Origin: Agromyces cavernae
Lineage (GTDB): Bacteria > Actinomycetota > Actinomycetes > Actinomycetales > Microbacteriaceae
Direction of reading: 5' to 3'
DNA: 64,000 nucleotides
NCBI RefSeq assembly: GCF_021044935.1
Contig: NZ_JAJNMP010000003.1
Coordinates: forward strand, 310,001-374,000
Below are positions 8,839-17,058 of this stretch, piece by piece; within the stretch, counting starts at the first letter, position 1, and every line of letters begins with the position of its first letter. A program made the translations under genes and the position numbers. The notes under the pieces are model-generated. The model saw only the letters and a program-made list of their open reading frames with translations, was not told where the DNA came from and searched no databases.

Positions 8839-8877
8839 CGATGCAGTCTCGCACGCCCCGTCGGGCGCAGGGCAGTG

Positions 8878-9729
8878 TCAGTCGAACTCGACGCTCGTGT
8901 GGCGCGGATAAGCTCCGTGGGCGAGCTTCACGAGGCGGGCGTGCGCGTATTCGCACACGAGCGCGTGCCGGTAGACCATGCGTGGCACGTCGACATTGGA
9001 GTCCATCCAGAGGCTCATGCCCGCGAGTTTCCAGTGGCGGAACGTGTCGTCGTCGGTGACGAGGGCGAGGATCTCGAGGAACGAGTCGTCGAATCGGATG
9101 GAGTGCACCGCACGTCGGTACTCCTCGACCGTGAGCGCCATCGAGAACGGGATGTTCATGAAGCAGAGGGCGGTCTGGATGTCGAGGCGCAGCAGCCGGC
9201 GACGCTGCCGTTCGGCATCGAGCAGCGGGATGTCGAGCTGCGTGAAGTCGAGCGTGTCGGGTCGCGTGAGTTGGACCGCGTCGAGGGCGATGAGCACGTC
9301 GTAGACGTTGACGTCGTGTTCGACGACGGCCTGGTCGCCGAGCCCGGAAAGCGCCTCGGGCCGCAGCGTGACCGGCTCCATCGAGACGGGCGTGTTGCGG
9401 ATGATGAAGTTGACGAGGTTCGTCTCGACGACGAAGTGCCGGATGAGCAGCTCGACGGCGTCGGGCGACACGAACCGCCGCAGGAACCAGACGCACAGCA
9501 CGTCCATCGTGTGGAGCGGCATCCACCGGAACGGCAGCACGCGCTTGACGATCGAGATGAGCGCGACCAAGATGCGGGACACCACGCGCGCGATCGGGTA
9601 GAGCCAGCGCCGCGAGAGACGGCGCTGGTCGTCGATGATCAGGCGCACCAGCGCACGATCGAGCGGCACGGAGGGATCGGCATACACCGCCTCCCACATG
9701 CTGGGGTCGGAGCGCACGAACTCCGCCAT
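8878..9729 (-). CDS. Unknown conserved protein, third gene of the ketosynthase/diiron-enzyme operon (283 aa)
   Basis: I do not recognise the family. The start ATG at 9729 follows the upstream stop codon by one base, so translation is coupled. The protein opens MAEFVRSDPSMWEAVYADPS, has an amphipathic to hydrophobic stretch near residues 45-75 (YPIARVVSRILVALISIVKRVLP) that could bind membrane, and a His/Glu/Asn-containing segment LLIRHFVVETNLVNFIIRN. Further conserved-looking blocks are ALCFMNIPFSMALTVEEYRR and a C-terminal RHALVCEYAHARLVKLAHG. Several spaced His and Glu could be metal ligands, but this is not demonstrable by eye. Context suggests a role with the KASIII and heme-oxygenase-like enzymes encoded upstream. 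Confidence 0.8.
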   Translation of the reverse strand: MAEFVRSDPSMWEAVYADPSVPLDRALVRLIIDDQRRLSRRWLYPIARVVSRILVALISIVKRVLPFRWMPLHTMDVLCVWFLRRFVSPDAVELLIRHFVVETNLVNFIIRNTPVSMEPVTLRPEALSGLGDQAVVEHDVNVYDVLIALDAVQLTRPDTLDFTQLDIPLLDAERQRRRLLRLDIQTALCFMNIPFSMALTVEEYRRAVHSIRFDDSFLEILALVTDDDTFRHWKLAGMSLWMDSNVDVPRMVYRHALVCEYAHARLVKLAHGAYPRHTSVEFD

Positions 9730-9730
9730 G

Positions 9731-10474
9731 TCAGCGATCCAGTTCTTCGAGTTGCAGCGCGTACAGCCGCGCGACGACCTGCGCGCAGCGGACGATCTCA
9801 TCGGCGGCCGCGTCGTCGATGATCCCCGAGGTCAGGATCGCCTCGAGGTCACCGGTGTGCTCGCTGTCGGCCTCCTGGTGGTACTGCATGAAGTGCACCT
9901 GGTTGTCGGCCAGCCCGAGGACCTCCTGGAACCTCGCGGCCCACCCCGCCGCGCGCTTCGCGCCGAGTCCCTCGATGATGAACATCGCACCGAGCAGTCC
10001 GACCGGGTTGGGCCGATCGGCATAGGTGAACATGTACCCCGAGAGCGCTTCGGAACCGACGTTCTTGCGGCCGCCGCGCAGTTCGTCGAGGGAGCCGCCG
10101 ATCGCGACGTAGTCGCGCTCGATCATGAGGTAGTCGCGGTGCTCTTCCTCGGCGTGGCGGATCGCCGCCGACCGCAGCTCGAAATGGTCGATGTCGAAGT
10201 TGGATGCCGCGCGGGAGATCCACGGCGACCCGTCGACGACCTGCTGGCGAAGGTTGAACAGCAGCCGCTGGTAGTCGTCGATGGTCACGGTGCCGTCGGC
10301 GAGCCGACGCAGCACCGGCACATGCTCGAGGCGCTCCTCGAGCTCGATCCATACCTCGGCGAGCCGGTCGGCGAGGGTGCGGGCGCCCGTGTCCGCGCCT
10401 GCGAGCGGCGCGTCGGCGGCGGATGTCGCAGCGATGGTCGTGGCGGTCGTCGTGTCGGTCGTCGTGTCGGTCAT
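9731..10474 (-). CDS. Heme-oxygenase-fold iron-containing redox enzyme (TenA/HDO superfamily)
   Basis: A 247-residue all-helical protein. After a Thr/Ala-rich N-terminus come LLFNLRQQVVDGSPW, IRHAEEEHRDY, LLGAMFIIEGLGAKRA and MQYHQEADSEH. The Glu/His residues in HAEEEHRD, FIIEG and YHQEADSEH match the ligand positions of heme-oxygenase-like diiron oxidases such as UndA, which decarboxylates fatty acids to terminal alkenes, and related amine or acid oxidases. The start at 10474 has AGGAG at proper spacing and overlaps the ketosynthase stop codon by 4 bp (ATGA). Probably acts on a product of that ketosynthase. Family assignment is firm, substrate unknown. Confidence 0.85.
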   Translation of the reverse strand: MTDTTTDTTTATTIAATSAADAPLAGADTGARTLADRLAEVWIELEERLEHVPVLRRLADGTVTIDDYQRLLFNLRQQVVDGSPWISRAASNFDIDHFELRSAAIRHAEEEHRDYLMIERDYVAIGGSLDELRGGRKNVGSEALSGYMFTYADRPNPVGLLGAMFIIEGLGAKRAAGWAARFQEVLGLADNQVHFMQYHQEADSEHTGDLEAILTSGIIDDAAADEIVRCAQVVARLYALQLEELDR

Positions 10475-11613
10475 GTCGGGGCTCCTTGCTGATTCGGTGG
10501 GGCGACCACGGTGAGGTGGGCGAAGGCGAACGAGAAACGTCCGGACTCGGGCACCGCCAGCAGGACCGTCTCGCCCGGGGCGAATCTGCCGGTGCGCCAG
10601 GCCTCTTCGAGGGCGATGAAGATGCTCGCCGACCCGGTGTTGCCGCGCGTCTCGAGGTTCGAGAACCAGCGTTCGGTGTCGAGCGTCGGGATCCGGCGGC
10701 GCAGCCCGTCGAACGCGAGGTCGCGGAATGCGTTGGTGCTGTAGTGGCACACGACGTGGTCGAGGTGTCTGACGTCGACGAGTCCGATGTCGACGAGTTC
10801 TTCGAACTGCCGGAGCCCGGCCTCGGCGAGCTCGTCGAGCATGCTCACGTCCTGCCGCAGCACGAACATGCCGGCCGCCTCGGCGTCGGCGATGCCGACG
10901 TCCTGCCAGGTGGCGCCCGCGCTCGGCTCGGCACCCGCCATGCCCGAACGCATGCAGACGTCATGCTCGTGTGCGAGGGAGACATGGCGCACCCAGTCGA
11001 GTCGAAGCGATGGCCTGCTCGGGTGCGGCTGGAACTCGAGGACGACGGCACCGGCACCGTCGGACAGCATCCAACGGAGGAAGTGGGAGTCCATGCCCGC
11101 GCGGATACCGTCGAATCGAAGCTGCCGCAGGCTGCGGCTCGCCAGCTCGGAACCCACGACCGCGGCCCGCGGATGGTCGCCGAGCCTGATCTTGGCCGCG
11201 GCCGCATCGAGCGCAGCAAGGCTGGATGCGCACACGCCCGAGGCCGACAGCAGTTGCATCGGTCCGCCGCCGAGGCGACCGTGCACCATCGACGCGAAGC
11301 CGGGCACGAGCGCGTCGCCCATCGTGGTCGCGCACGCCAGCATTCGCAGGTCGGCCGCGTCGATCCCCCGATCGTCGAGCGCCGCACGCAGAGCCTTGAC
11401 GGCGAGCTCCTCGTTGAGCTCGGTCGGCTCGCCGTGCTCGTCGAGCGCGTAGTGCCGCTGCCGGATGCCGTTCATTTCGAGGATGCGGCGCCGGATGCGC
11501 TCGGTCACCGCGTCGTCGCCGCCGAGCCGCGCCGCGATGCCGTCATTCTCGACCGGATCTCCGGGCAGGTACCGGCCGAAGCCCGTGAGGTATGCGGTCG
11601 CCGTCGTGCCCAT
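10471..11613 (-). CDS. 3-oxoacyl-ACP synthase III (KASIII/OleA-like thiolase-fold condensing enzyme)
   Basis: A 380-residue thiolase-fold protein. The catalytic triad is complete: Cys in SASGVCASSLAALDAA, His in VVCHYSTNAF and Asn in RGNTGSASIFIALEE. The fold starts LTGFGRYLPGDPVEND. It is not next to fabD/acpP/fabF, so a specialised condensation rather than housekeeping fatty acid synthesis is likely. A -10 box TAGTGT (11625-11620) lies 6 nt before the ATG and no Shine-Dalgarno is present, so the operon is probably leaderless. The stop overlaps the diiron-enzyme start (ATGA). The gene is divergent from a TetR regulator. Confidence 0.88.
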   Translation of the reverse strand: MGTTATAYLTGFGRYLPGDPVENDGIAARLGGDDAVTERIRRRILEMNGIRQRHYALDEHGEPTELNEELAVKALRAALDDRGIDAADLRMLACATTMGDALVPGFASMVHGRLGGGPMQLLSASGVCASSLAALDAAAAKIRLGDHPRAAVVGSELASRSLRQLRFDGIRAGMDSHFLRWMLSDGAGAVVLEFQPHPSRPSLRLDWVRHVSLAHEHDVCMRSGMAGAEPSAGATWQDVGIADAEAAGMFVLRQDVSMLDELAEAGLRQFEELVDIGLVDVRHLDHVVCHYSTNAFRDLAFDGLRRRIPTLDTERWFSNLETRGNTGSASIFIALEEAWRTGRFAPGETVLLAVPESGRFSFAFAHLTVVAPPNQQGAPT

Positions 11614-11661
11614 GAGGTGACACTAGGGCACGTGGCCTCCCCGGCTGACATGACCAGGGGC

Positions 11662-11691
11662 TTGCCGCCCCGAATGTTAGTGACTAACATT
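11662..11691 (+). promoter_or_regulatory. TetR promoter with overlapping perfect palindromic operator
   Basis: TTGCCG (11662-11667), 17 bp, TAACAT (11685-11690), then 6 nt to the TetR ATG: a leaderless promoter. A perfect 19-bp palindrome, AATGTTAGT-G-ACTAACATT at 11673-11691, covers the spacer and -10 box, so bound TetR would block its own transcription. The palindrome is about 50 bp from the divergent ketosynthase -10 box. Confidence 0.8.
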
Positions 11692-11696
11692 CTGGC

Positions 11697-12308
11697 ATGG
11701 CCACGGATGCCCCGACCAAGCGTGAGCGCACGCTCGCCCGTCTCATCGAAACGGGCCTCGAGCTCTTCGAGCGTCAGGGGTACGACGAGACGACCGTCGC
11801 GCAGATCGCCCGCACGGCGGGCGTGACCGAGATGACGTTCTTCCGGCACTTCCCCTCGAAGGAATCGCTTCTCCTCGACGACCCTTACGACCCCCTGCTC
11901 GTCGCCGCGATCGGGCGGCAGCCGATCGACCTTCCGCCGTTCCTCCGCGCCGTCCGCGGTATCCGGGAGGCGTGGCGCGCGGTGCCCGACCCCGATCAGC
12001 CGATGATCCGCCGACGCGTGCGGATCGCCGCGACGACGCCGTCGCTCCGAGGCGCGACGTGGAGGTCGACGGGCAACACGGAGCATGCCATCGTCGGGCG
12101 GTTGGTCGCCGACGGGGCGTCCGACCACGACGCGCGCATCGCCGCTTCCGCCGTGCTCGCAGCCCTCGTGGCCGGGCTCTTCGCTTGGGCCGAAGACGAG
12201 ACGGCCGGGCTCGCAACGTCGATCGAGCGAGCACTCGACGTGGTGGACGTCGAGTGCGTCGTCCACGAGGCGGACGCGGCGGAGCCTGCGGAGGCGCGCG
12301 ATGCCTGA
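11697..12308 (+). CDS. TetR/AcrR-family repressor of the adjacent ABC exporter
   Basis: A 203-residue regulator: N-terminal HTH (LIETGLELFERQGYDETTVA, then RTAGVTEMTFFRHFPSKESL), variable helical C-terminal ligand domain. It is first in an operon whose next ATG lies 8 bp inside this gene. A perfect palindrome overlaps its own promoter, indicating autoregulation; the ABC genes would be induced together when the ligand binds. It may also influence the divergent ketosynthase operon. The ligand is unknown, presumably a toxic or signalling small molecule exported by the transporter. Confidence 0.9.
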   Translation: MATDAPTKRERTLARLIETGLELFERQGYDETTVAQIARTAGVTEMTFFRHFPSKESLLLDDPYDPLLVAAIGRQPIDLPPFLRAVRGIREAWRAVPDPDQPMIRRRVRIAATTPSLRGATWRSTGNTEHAIVGRLVADGASDHDARIAASAVLAALVAGLFAWAEDETAGLATSIERALDVVDVECVVHEADAAEPAEARDA

Positions 12309-13032
12309 GTCACGCGTCGAGCTCCGGGGCGTCCGGCGGGAGTTCCGCGGCGGGGCTGGCGTGCACGGTGTCGACCTCGCGATCGCGCCGGGCGAGATCC
12401 ACGCGTTGGTGGGACTCAACGGCGCAGGCAAGACGACGCTCATGCGCCTCATGCTCGGGATGCTCCGACCGGACGCCGGCGAGGTGCGCATCGATGGCAC
12501 GAGGATCGATGACCTCGCACCCGCCGCTTGGGCGAGGGTCGGGCAACTCGTCGAGCAGCCGCTCGCCTACGGCGAGCTCGATGTCCGCGACAACCTGCGT
12601 CTCGCGGCCCGGCTGCACGGCGCCTCCCGGGCCGAGGCGTCCGCGGTGGCGGATGCCGCGATCGAGGAGCTCGACCTCACGCGCTATGCGCGCGTGCGCG
12701 CCCACCGACTCTCGCTCGGCAACCGCCAACGGGTGGGACTCGCGGCAGCGCTGCAGAGCGGCCCGGCCCTGCTCGTCCTCGACGAGCCCACGAATGCACT
12801 CGACCCGGCGGGCGTGATCCTCCTCCGCGAGGCCGTCGTTCGCCGAGCTCGGTCGGGTGCCGGCGTGCTCGTCTCGAGCCACCACCTCGACGAGGTCGCC
12901 CGCGTTGCCGACCGCATCAGCGTCATCAACGAGGGGCGGCTCATCGGCATCCTCGACCCAGGCACGATCGACCTCGAGCGAGCGTTCTTCGCGCTCGTGC
13001 GCGCCGACGACGAAGCACAGAGCGCAGCATGA
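12301..13032 (+). CDS. ABC transporter ATP-binding protein (drug/lipid-exporter type)
   Basis: A 243-residue single nucleotide-binding domain: Walker A GLNGAGKTT, Q-loop VGQLVEQP, signature LSLGNRQRVGLAAAL (a variant of LSGGQ with Asn), Walker B LLVLDEPTNALDP, and switch SSHHLDEVARVAD. The LDEPTN and HLDEV pattern places it with the CcmA/DrrA-like exporters. It overlaps the TetR gene by 8 bp and the permease gene by 4 bp, so all three proteins are made from one message. Direction of transport (export) is inferred from the subfamily. Confidence 0.9.
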   Translation: MPESRVELRGVRREFRGGAGVHGVDLAIAPGEIHALVGLNGAGKTTLMRLMLGMLRPDAGEVRIDGTRIDDLAPAAWARVGQLVEQPLAYGELDVRDNLRLAARLHGASRAEASAVADAAIEELDLTRYARVRAHRLSLGNRQRVGLAAALQSGPALLVLDEPTNALDPAGVILLREAVVRRARSGAGVLVSSHHLDEVARVADRISVINEGRLIGILDPGTIDLERAFFALVRADDEAQSAA

Positions 13033-13790
13033 ACGCCATCGGTATCGCAGTGGCCGTGGAGGCGCGCAAGGCCGTCGCGTCGCGTGTGGTCCCATGGACG
13101 ACGGGGATCCTCGGCGTCGGGCTCGCGGCGCTCACCGGCGCCCTGCTCGCCGCGGCAGCCGTCGGCGACGAGCGAGTGCTCGCCCGGCTCGGTCCACTCG
13201 CGGAGGCCGACGGCTGGGCGCTGCTCGTGGGGACCGCGGCGCAGATCCTCGCGGCCGGCGGGTTCGGCGCATGCGGCATCCTGATCGCCTGGCTGTACGG
13301 CCGCGAGTTCGCCGACGGCACCGTTGCGGGGCTCTTCGCCCTGCCGGTGCGCCGATCATCGATCGCGCTCGGCAAGCTCGCCGTCTACCTGGCGTGGGCT
13401 GCGACCATGGCGGTGGGGCTCACCGTCCTGCTCACGGTGCTCGGCGCGGCGGCCGGATTGCCGGCGACCGATCCCGACGGCGCAACGCAGCTGCTGCGGA
13501 TCCCGGTGCTGACGATACTCACGGCGTTCCTCGCCGTGCCGGCGGGTTGGGTTGCGAGCCTCGCCCGGAGCGTCCTCGCCGGCATCGCAACCACGATCAT
13601 CCTTCTGGTGGCCGCCCAGGTCTGCGCCGTGCTCGGGGTCGGCTCATGGATCCCCCTCGTGGCACCCGCGCTCTGGGCGATCGACCCGGGGGCCGTGCCG
13701 TGGCCGGCCCTCGCCAGCGTGCTCGTGGTGCCCGCCGTGTTCGGCGGCGCGACCGCGCTCACCTGGGCGCGCATGCAGCTCGACCGCTGA
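13029..13790 (+). CDS. ABC transporter permease (ABC-2-like)
   Basis: A 253-residue protein with six predicted membrane segments (for example TGILGVGLAALTGALLAAAA and IPVLTILTAFLAVPAGWVAS) and the cytoplasmic loop YGREFADGTVAGLFALPVRR, the motif typical of ABC-2 type permeases. ATGA overlap with the ATPase gene shows coupling. It completes a TetR-ATPase-permease exporter cassette, likely for self-resistance or lipid/drug extrusion. No substrate can be deduced. Confidence 0.88.
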   Translation: MNAIGIAVAVEARKAVASRVVPWTTGILGVGLAALTGALLAAAAVGDERVLARLGPLAEADGWALLVGTAAQILAAGGFGACGILIAWLYGREFADGTVAGLFALPVRRSSIALGKLAVYLAWAATMAVGLTVLLTVLGAAAGLPATDPDGATQLLRIPVLTILTAFLAVPAGWVASLARSVLAGIATTIILLVAAQVCAVLGVGSWIPLVAPALWAIDPGAVPWPALASVLVVPAVFGGATALTWARMQLDR

Positions 13791-13860
13791 GCGGGCGGGC
13801 AATAGCGCTCCGCGCGCGTCGTCGATCGACGTGGGCGGAGGCCGCGGCGGCATCGCTGCG

Positions 13861-14238
13861 ATGATGGATGGCATGAACGAGGCCACGACACCTTCTGCGC
13901 CATCGCGCGAGGCGGGCCGGCCGCACGTGCGCGGCCTCGTCGTCGACGACATGACGCGGTGCGTGCACTACCGGACCGAGGTCGACATCGTGGCGATCCG
14001 CTTCGCGTGCTGCGGCGAGTACTACCCGTGCCACCTGTGCCACGCTGACACGGCCGACCATCCCGCCGAGCAGTGGCCCGTCGCAGAGCGCGACCGCGAG
14101 GCCGTGCTCTGCGGGGCATGCGGCGCCGAGATCACGATCGCGGCGTACCTCGCCACCACGGAGTGCCCCGAGTGCGGCGCGGCGTTCAACGAGCGCTGCC
14201 GGCTGCACACGCACCTCTACTTCGAGACCGAGGTCTGA
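13861..14238 (+). CDS. CHY-type zinc-finger protein
   Basis: A 125-residue protein with the CHY-zinc-finger spacing: RCVHYRTEVDIVAIRFACC, then YYPCHLCHAD, VLCGACGAEI, TECPECGAAFNERCRLH. Ten Cys and several His could bind two to three zinc ions. Bacterial CHY proteins are short, stand-alone and of unknown function. In-frame ATGs lie at 13861, 13864 and 13873; the first is listed, and 13873 (MNEAT) is equally possible. It follows the ABC permease by 70 bp. Confidence 0.82.
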   Translation: MMDGMNEATTPSAPSREAGRPHVRGLVVDDMTRCVHYRTEVDIVAIRFACCGEYYPCHLCHADTADHPAEQWPVAERDREAVLCGACGAEITIAAYLATTECPECGAAFNERCRLHTHLYFETEV

Positions 14239-14315
14239 GGGCGTCGAGCGTCGGGTGAGGTCACCCGGCACTTCTGGGGCTGGCCGACCAGGCTCTGCGT
14301 TTGGGAGAGTTGACC

Positions 14316-15224
14316 ATGGCCAGCACGCCGCGATCACCGTCGCCGGAAGACCTCCGCGAGTGCCTCGAGGAGACGCCGCGAACCGTCTCGACGACTTCCG
14401 GACCGGTCGAGTACGCCGAGCGCGGAGACGGCGATCCGATCCTCGCCGTCCACGGCACCCTCGGCGGGTGGGACCAAGGGCTCGTGGGTGCGGAGTTCCT
14501 GCGCGTGAACGGGTTCCGCATCCTCGCTCCGAGCAGGCCCGGGCACCTGGGTACGCCGCTCTCGACGGGACGCACGTTCGCACAGCAGGGCGATGCCCTC
14601 GCGGCACTGCTCGACGCGCTCGATATCGACCGCATCCCGGTGATCGCCATTTCCGGCGGCGGACCCGCGGGCTACGAGCTCGCCGCGAGGCACCCCGACC
14701 GCGTGAGCAGGCTCGTCCAGGTCGACGGCGTCTGCATCCCCGGCCCTATTCCCGGCGCCGCGGCGAGAATCGCGGCGCGGGACTCCTTCGCCCGGGCGCA
14801 GCTCTGGCTCCTCCGCCATGCGACGAGGCCGACCCTCGCCGCCCTGCTCAGCGCCGTCGGCACCGATCCTCGAGCGGTCGCGTCCGATCGTGCGGCAAAG
14901 CTCGCGGCGATCCCGGGCCGCACCGCGACGCTCGAGGCGTCGCTGCGCGCCTCGCTCGGCGCTGCTCGACGACGCCCTGGGATGAACAACGACTTCACCG
15001 TCTTCACTCCCGCGCCGCTGGATCGCATCACCTGTCCGACGCTGATCGTGCACGCACGGTCGGACAAGATGGCCCCGCCGGCCAGTGCTGAGTACGCCCA
15101 TGCGCACATCACCGGCTCCGAGCTCTACTGGATGGACGGATCGCACGTCGCGTTCGCGCTCGAAGCCGCCGACACTGCGCCGGCCTACGTCGTGAAGTGG
15201 CTGCGGAAACATGTAGTACACTAA
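14316..15224 (+). CDS. Alpha/beta-fold hydrolase
   Basis: A 302-residue hydrolase: HGTLGGWDQG is the oxyanion-hole region, AISGGGPAGYELA contains the nucleophile elbow (Ser in SGGGP), and the catalytic His is in MDGSHVAFALE. A lid domain follows the elbow. Start ATG 14316 has GGGAGAG 6 nt upstream. It ends just before the small zinc-ribbon gene. Substrate unknown; esterase, lactonase or haloperoxidase-like activity are all possible. Confidence 0.85.
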   Translation: MASTPRSPSPEDLRECLEETPRTVSTTSGPVEYAERGDGDPILAVHGTLGGWDQGLVGAEFLRVNGFRILAPSRPGHLGTPLSTGRTFAQQGDALAALLDALDIDRIPVIAISGGGPAGYELAARHPDRVSRLVQVDGVCIPGPIPGAAARIAARDSFARAQLWLLRHATRPTLAALLSAVGTDPRAVASDRAAKLAAIPGRTATLEASLRASLGAARRRPGMNNDFTVFTPAPLDRITCPTLIVHARSDKMAPPASAEYAHAHITGSELYWMDGSHVAFALEAADTAPAYVVKWLRKHVVH

Positions 15225-15230
15225 CTATTC
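15217..15230 (+). promoter_or_regulatory. Leaderless -10 element for the zinc-ribbon/MarR operon
   Basis: TACACT (15217-15222) lies inside the end of the hydrolase gene and 8 nt before a GTG start at 15231. A weak -35 (TGAAGT, 15193-15198) is 18 bp upstream. The local drop in GC supports a promoter. Confidence 0.4.
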
Positions 15231-15467
15231 GTGCCCAATCAAATGAATCCCTTCGTGGGGCGCTCCGGGTTCTGGAACCGCGTCAACCGCGTCGTCTACA
15301 CGTTCACCGGTCCGGCCCAGGTGGGCATCGGGCTCGGAAAGATCGAGGCGCCCTACGTGCCACCTGCCGATCCTGCGTGCCCCATCTGCAACGAGCTCAT
15401 GGCCGACCACGTGGTGCGGCGCGGCGACGCCAACACGCCCACCCACCTGATCTGCCCACGCCGATGA
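15231..15467 (+). CDS. Small zinc-ribbon-like protein (78 aa)
   Basis: The protein starts MPNQMNPFVGRSGFWNRVNRV, with an amphipathic N-terminus, then PACPICNELMADHVVRRG and a final LICPRR: CPxC plus a single later Cys, enough for one small metal site. GTG at 15231 fits a leaderless transcript; ATG at 15243 is the alternative. Its stop overlaps the start of the MarR gene (ATGA), so it is likely a functional partner or co-regulated product of that redox sensor. Function unknown. Confidence 0.7.
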   Translation: MPNQMNPFVGRSGFWNRVNRVVYTFTGPAQVGIGLGKIEAPYVPPADPACPICNELMADHVVRRGDANTPTHLICPRR

Positions 15468-15934
15468 GCGAGACGACCGAGCGGCCGCTGCCCACGCCCG
15501 ACGACCTGCTGCAGCTCGACCAGCAGGTGTGCTTCGCGCTCGCCGTCGCATCCCGTAGCGTGATCGCGCTCTACCGCCCCGTGCTCGAACCGCTCGGCCT
15601 GACGCACCCGCAGTATCTCGTGATGCTCGCGCTCTGGGAGCAGAGCCCGCGCACGCTCGGCGGGCTCGGTGCCCAGCTGATGCTCGAGTCCGCGACCCTC
15701 ACCCCCATCGTGAAGCGACTCGAGGCCTCGGGCTTCGTGGTCCGGGCGCGAAGCGCGTCCGACGAACGGGCGCTCGCGATCGAGCTCACCGACGCCGGGC
15801 GCGCACTCCGCGCCGAATGCCTCGTCGTGCCGCAACGCATCATCGAACGACTCGGCGTCCCGATCGAAGAACTCGAGCGCACACGCGACGCCCTGCACGT
15901 GCTGATCGACGCCGCGCATCCACGCGCGAGCTGA
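15464..15934 (+). CDS. MarR-family regulator resembling OhrR (peroxide-sensing)
   Basis: A 156-residue winged-helix protein. The N-terminal segment LDQQVCFALAVASRSVIALY followed by YRPVLEPLGLTHPQYLVMLALWE is the OhrR signature, and Cys23 sits at the position of the reactive cysteine that senses organic hydroperoxides. The wing is RSASDERALAIELT. Typical ohrR genes adjoin an osmC/ohr peroxidase; here the partner is the 78-residue zinc-ribbon protein and a hydrolase, so the regulon may differ. Regulator class firm, signal inferred. Confidence 0.85.
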   Translation: MSETTERPLPTPDDLLQLDQQVCFALAVASRSVIALYRPVLEPLGLTHPQYLVMLALWEQSPRTLGGLGAQLMLESATLTPIVKRLEASGFVVRARSASDERALAIELTDAGRALRAECLVVPQRIIERLGVPIEELERTRDALHVLIDAAHPRAS

Positions 15935-15972
15935 GCCCGCACCGGTCGCAACGTCGGTCGGGATGTCGGCCC

Positions 15973-17010
15973 CTACGCCGGGGCCTGCTGCACGCCGCCG
16001 TCCCTCGGCGCCATCGCGCTGATGAGCTCGTACGCGACGTGGGATGCCGCGACCGCCGTGAGCTGCGCGTGGTCGTAGGCGGGCGCGACCTCGACGACGT
16101 CGGCGCCGACGATGTGCTTGTCCGCGAGCGCGCGAAGGATGCGCAGCAACTCCCGGCTCGTCAGGCCGCCCGCCTCGGGCGTGCCGGTGCCAGGGGCGTG
16201 CGCGGGATCGAGCACGTCGATGTCGATCGAGATGTAGAGCGGCGCGTCACCGATCCGCGCTCGGATGCGCTCGATCGCCGCGGCGACACCGTGCTCCTCG
16301 AGGTCCTCGCTCGTGACGATCGCGAAGCCGAGCCGCTCGTCGTCGGCGAGGTCCTCGACGCCGTAGAGCGGGCCGCGCGTGCCGACGTGCATGCTCGCGT
16401 TCAGGTCGATGAGCCCCTCCTCCGACGCGCGACGGAAGGGCGTGCCGTGCGTCACGGGAGCCCCGAAGTAGGTGTCCCAGGTGTCGAGGTGCGCGTCGAA
16501 GTGAAGGACCGCGACGGGGCCGTGCTTCGCGTGCACCGCACGCAACAGCGGGAGCGCGATCGTGTGATCGCCGCCGATGACGACGAGCCGGTCGGCGTGG
16601 CCGTCGAGCGCCCGCGCACCCCGCTCGATCTCGACCACGGCCTCGTCGATGCTGAACGGGTTGACGGCGAGGTCGCCGGCGTCGGCGACCTGCTGGGCGG
16701 CGAACGGGGAGACATCCTGCGCCGGGTTGTATGGCCGAAGCAGCCGGGATGCCTCGCGCACGTGCGCCGGTCCGAACCGCGCCCCGGGCCGGTAGCTCAC
16801 ACCGCTGTCGAACGGCACGCCGACCACGGCGATGTCGGCCCGCGGGACGTCTTCGAGGCGCGGCAGGCGCGCGAACGTGGCGATCCCCGCGAATCGCGGG
16901 ACGCGGCTCGCGTCGACGGGTCCGACCGGCCCCGGGGCGGCAGTCGGAGGCGTCGTATCGGTGCCGGGTGCGGCGGCGGCATTCGGGTGCTCGGGGTGCG
17001 AGGAGTGCAT
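15973..17010 (-). CDS. Ureohydrolase: agmatinase or guanidinobutyrase type
   Basis: A 345-residue arginase-fold enzyme with all three Mn-binding motifs: [24 protein letters not shown] and [19 protein letters not shown]. It hydrolyses a guanidino compound to urea plus an amine. The THGTPFRRA loop is typical of agmatinase/guanidinobutyrase rather than arginase. The start at 17010 has AGGAA upstream; the first 35 residues are a Pro/Ala-rich tail. It is the last gene of the operon transporter-amidohydrolase-TPP enzyme-ureohydrolase. With an AruI-like decarboxylase next door, 4-guanidinobutyrate is a likely substrate, but agmatine cannot be excluded. Confidence 0.87.
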   Translation of the reverse strand: MHSSHPEHPNAAAAPGTDTTPPTAAPGPVGPVDASRVPRFAGIATFARLPRLEDVPRADIAVVGVPFDSGVSYRPGARFGPAHVREASRLLRPYNPAQDVSPFAAQQVADAGDLAVNPFSIDEAVVEIERGARALDGHADRLVVIGGDHTIALPLLRAVHAKHGPVAVLHFDAHLDTWDTYFGAPVTHGTPFRRASEEGLIDLNASMHVGTRGPLYGVEDLADDERLGFAIVTSEDLEEHGVAAAIERIRARIGDAPLYISIDIDVLDPAHAPGTGTPEAGGLTSRELLRILRALADKHIVGADVVEVAPAYDHAQLTAVAASHVAYELISAMAPRDGGVQQAPA

Positions 17011-17058
17011 CTCGATTCCTTTCGAAGAGCGGAAGTCAGTCGGAAGACGCCTGCGCGG

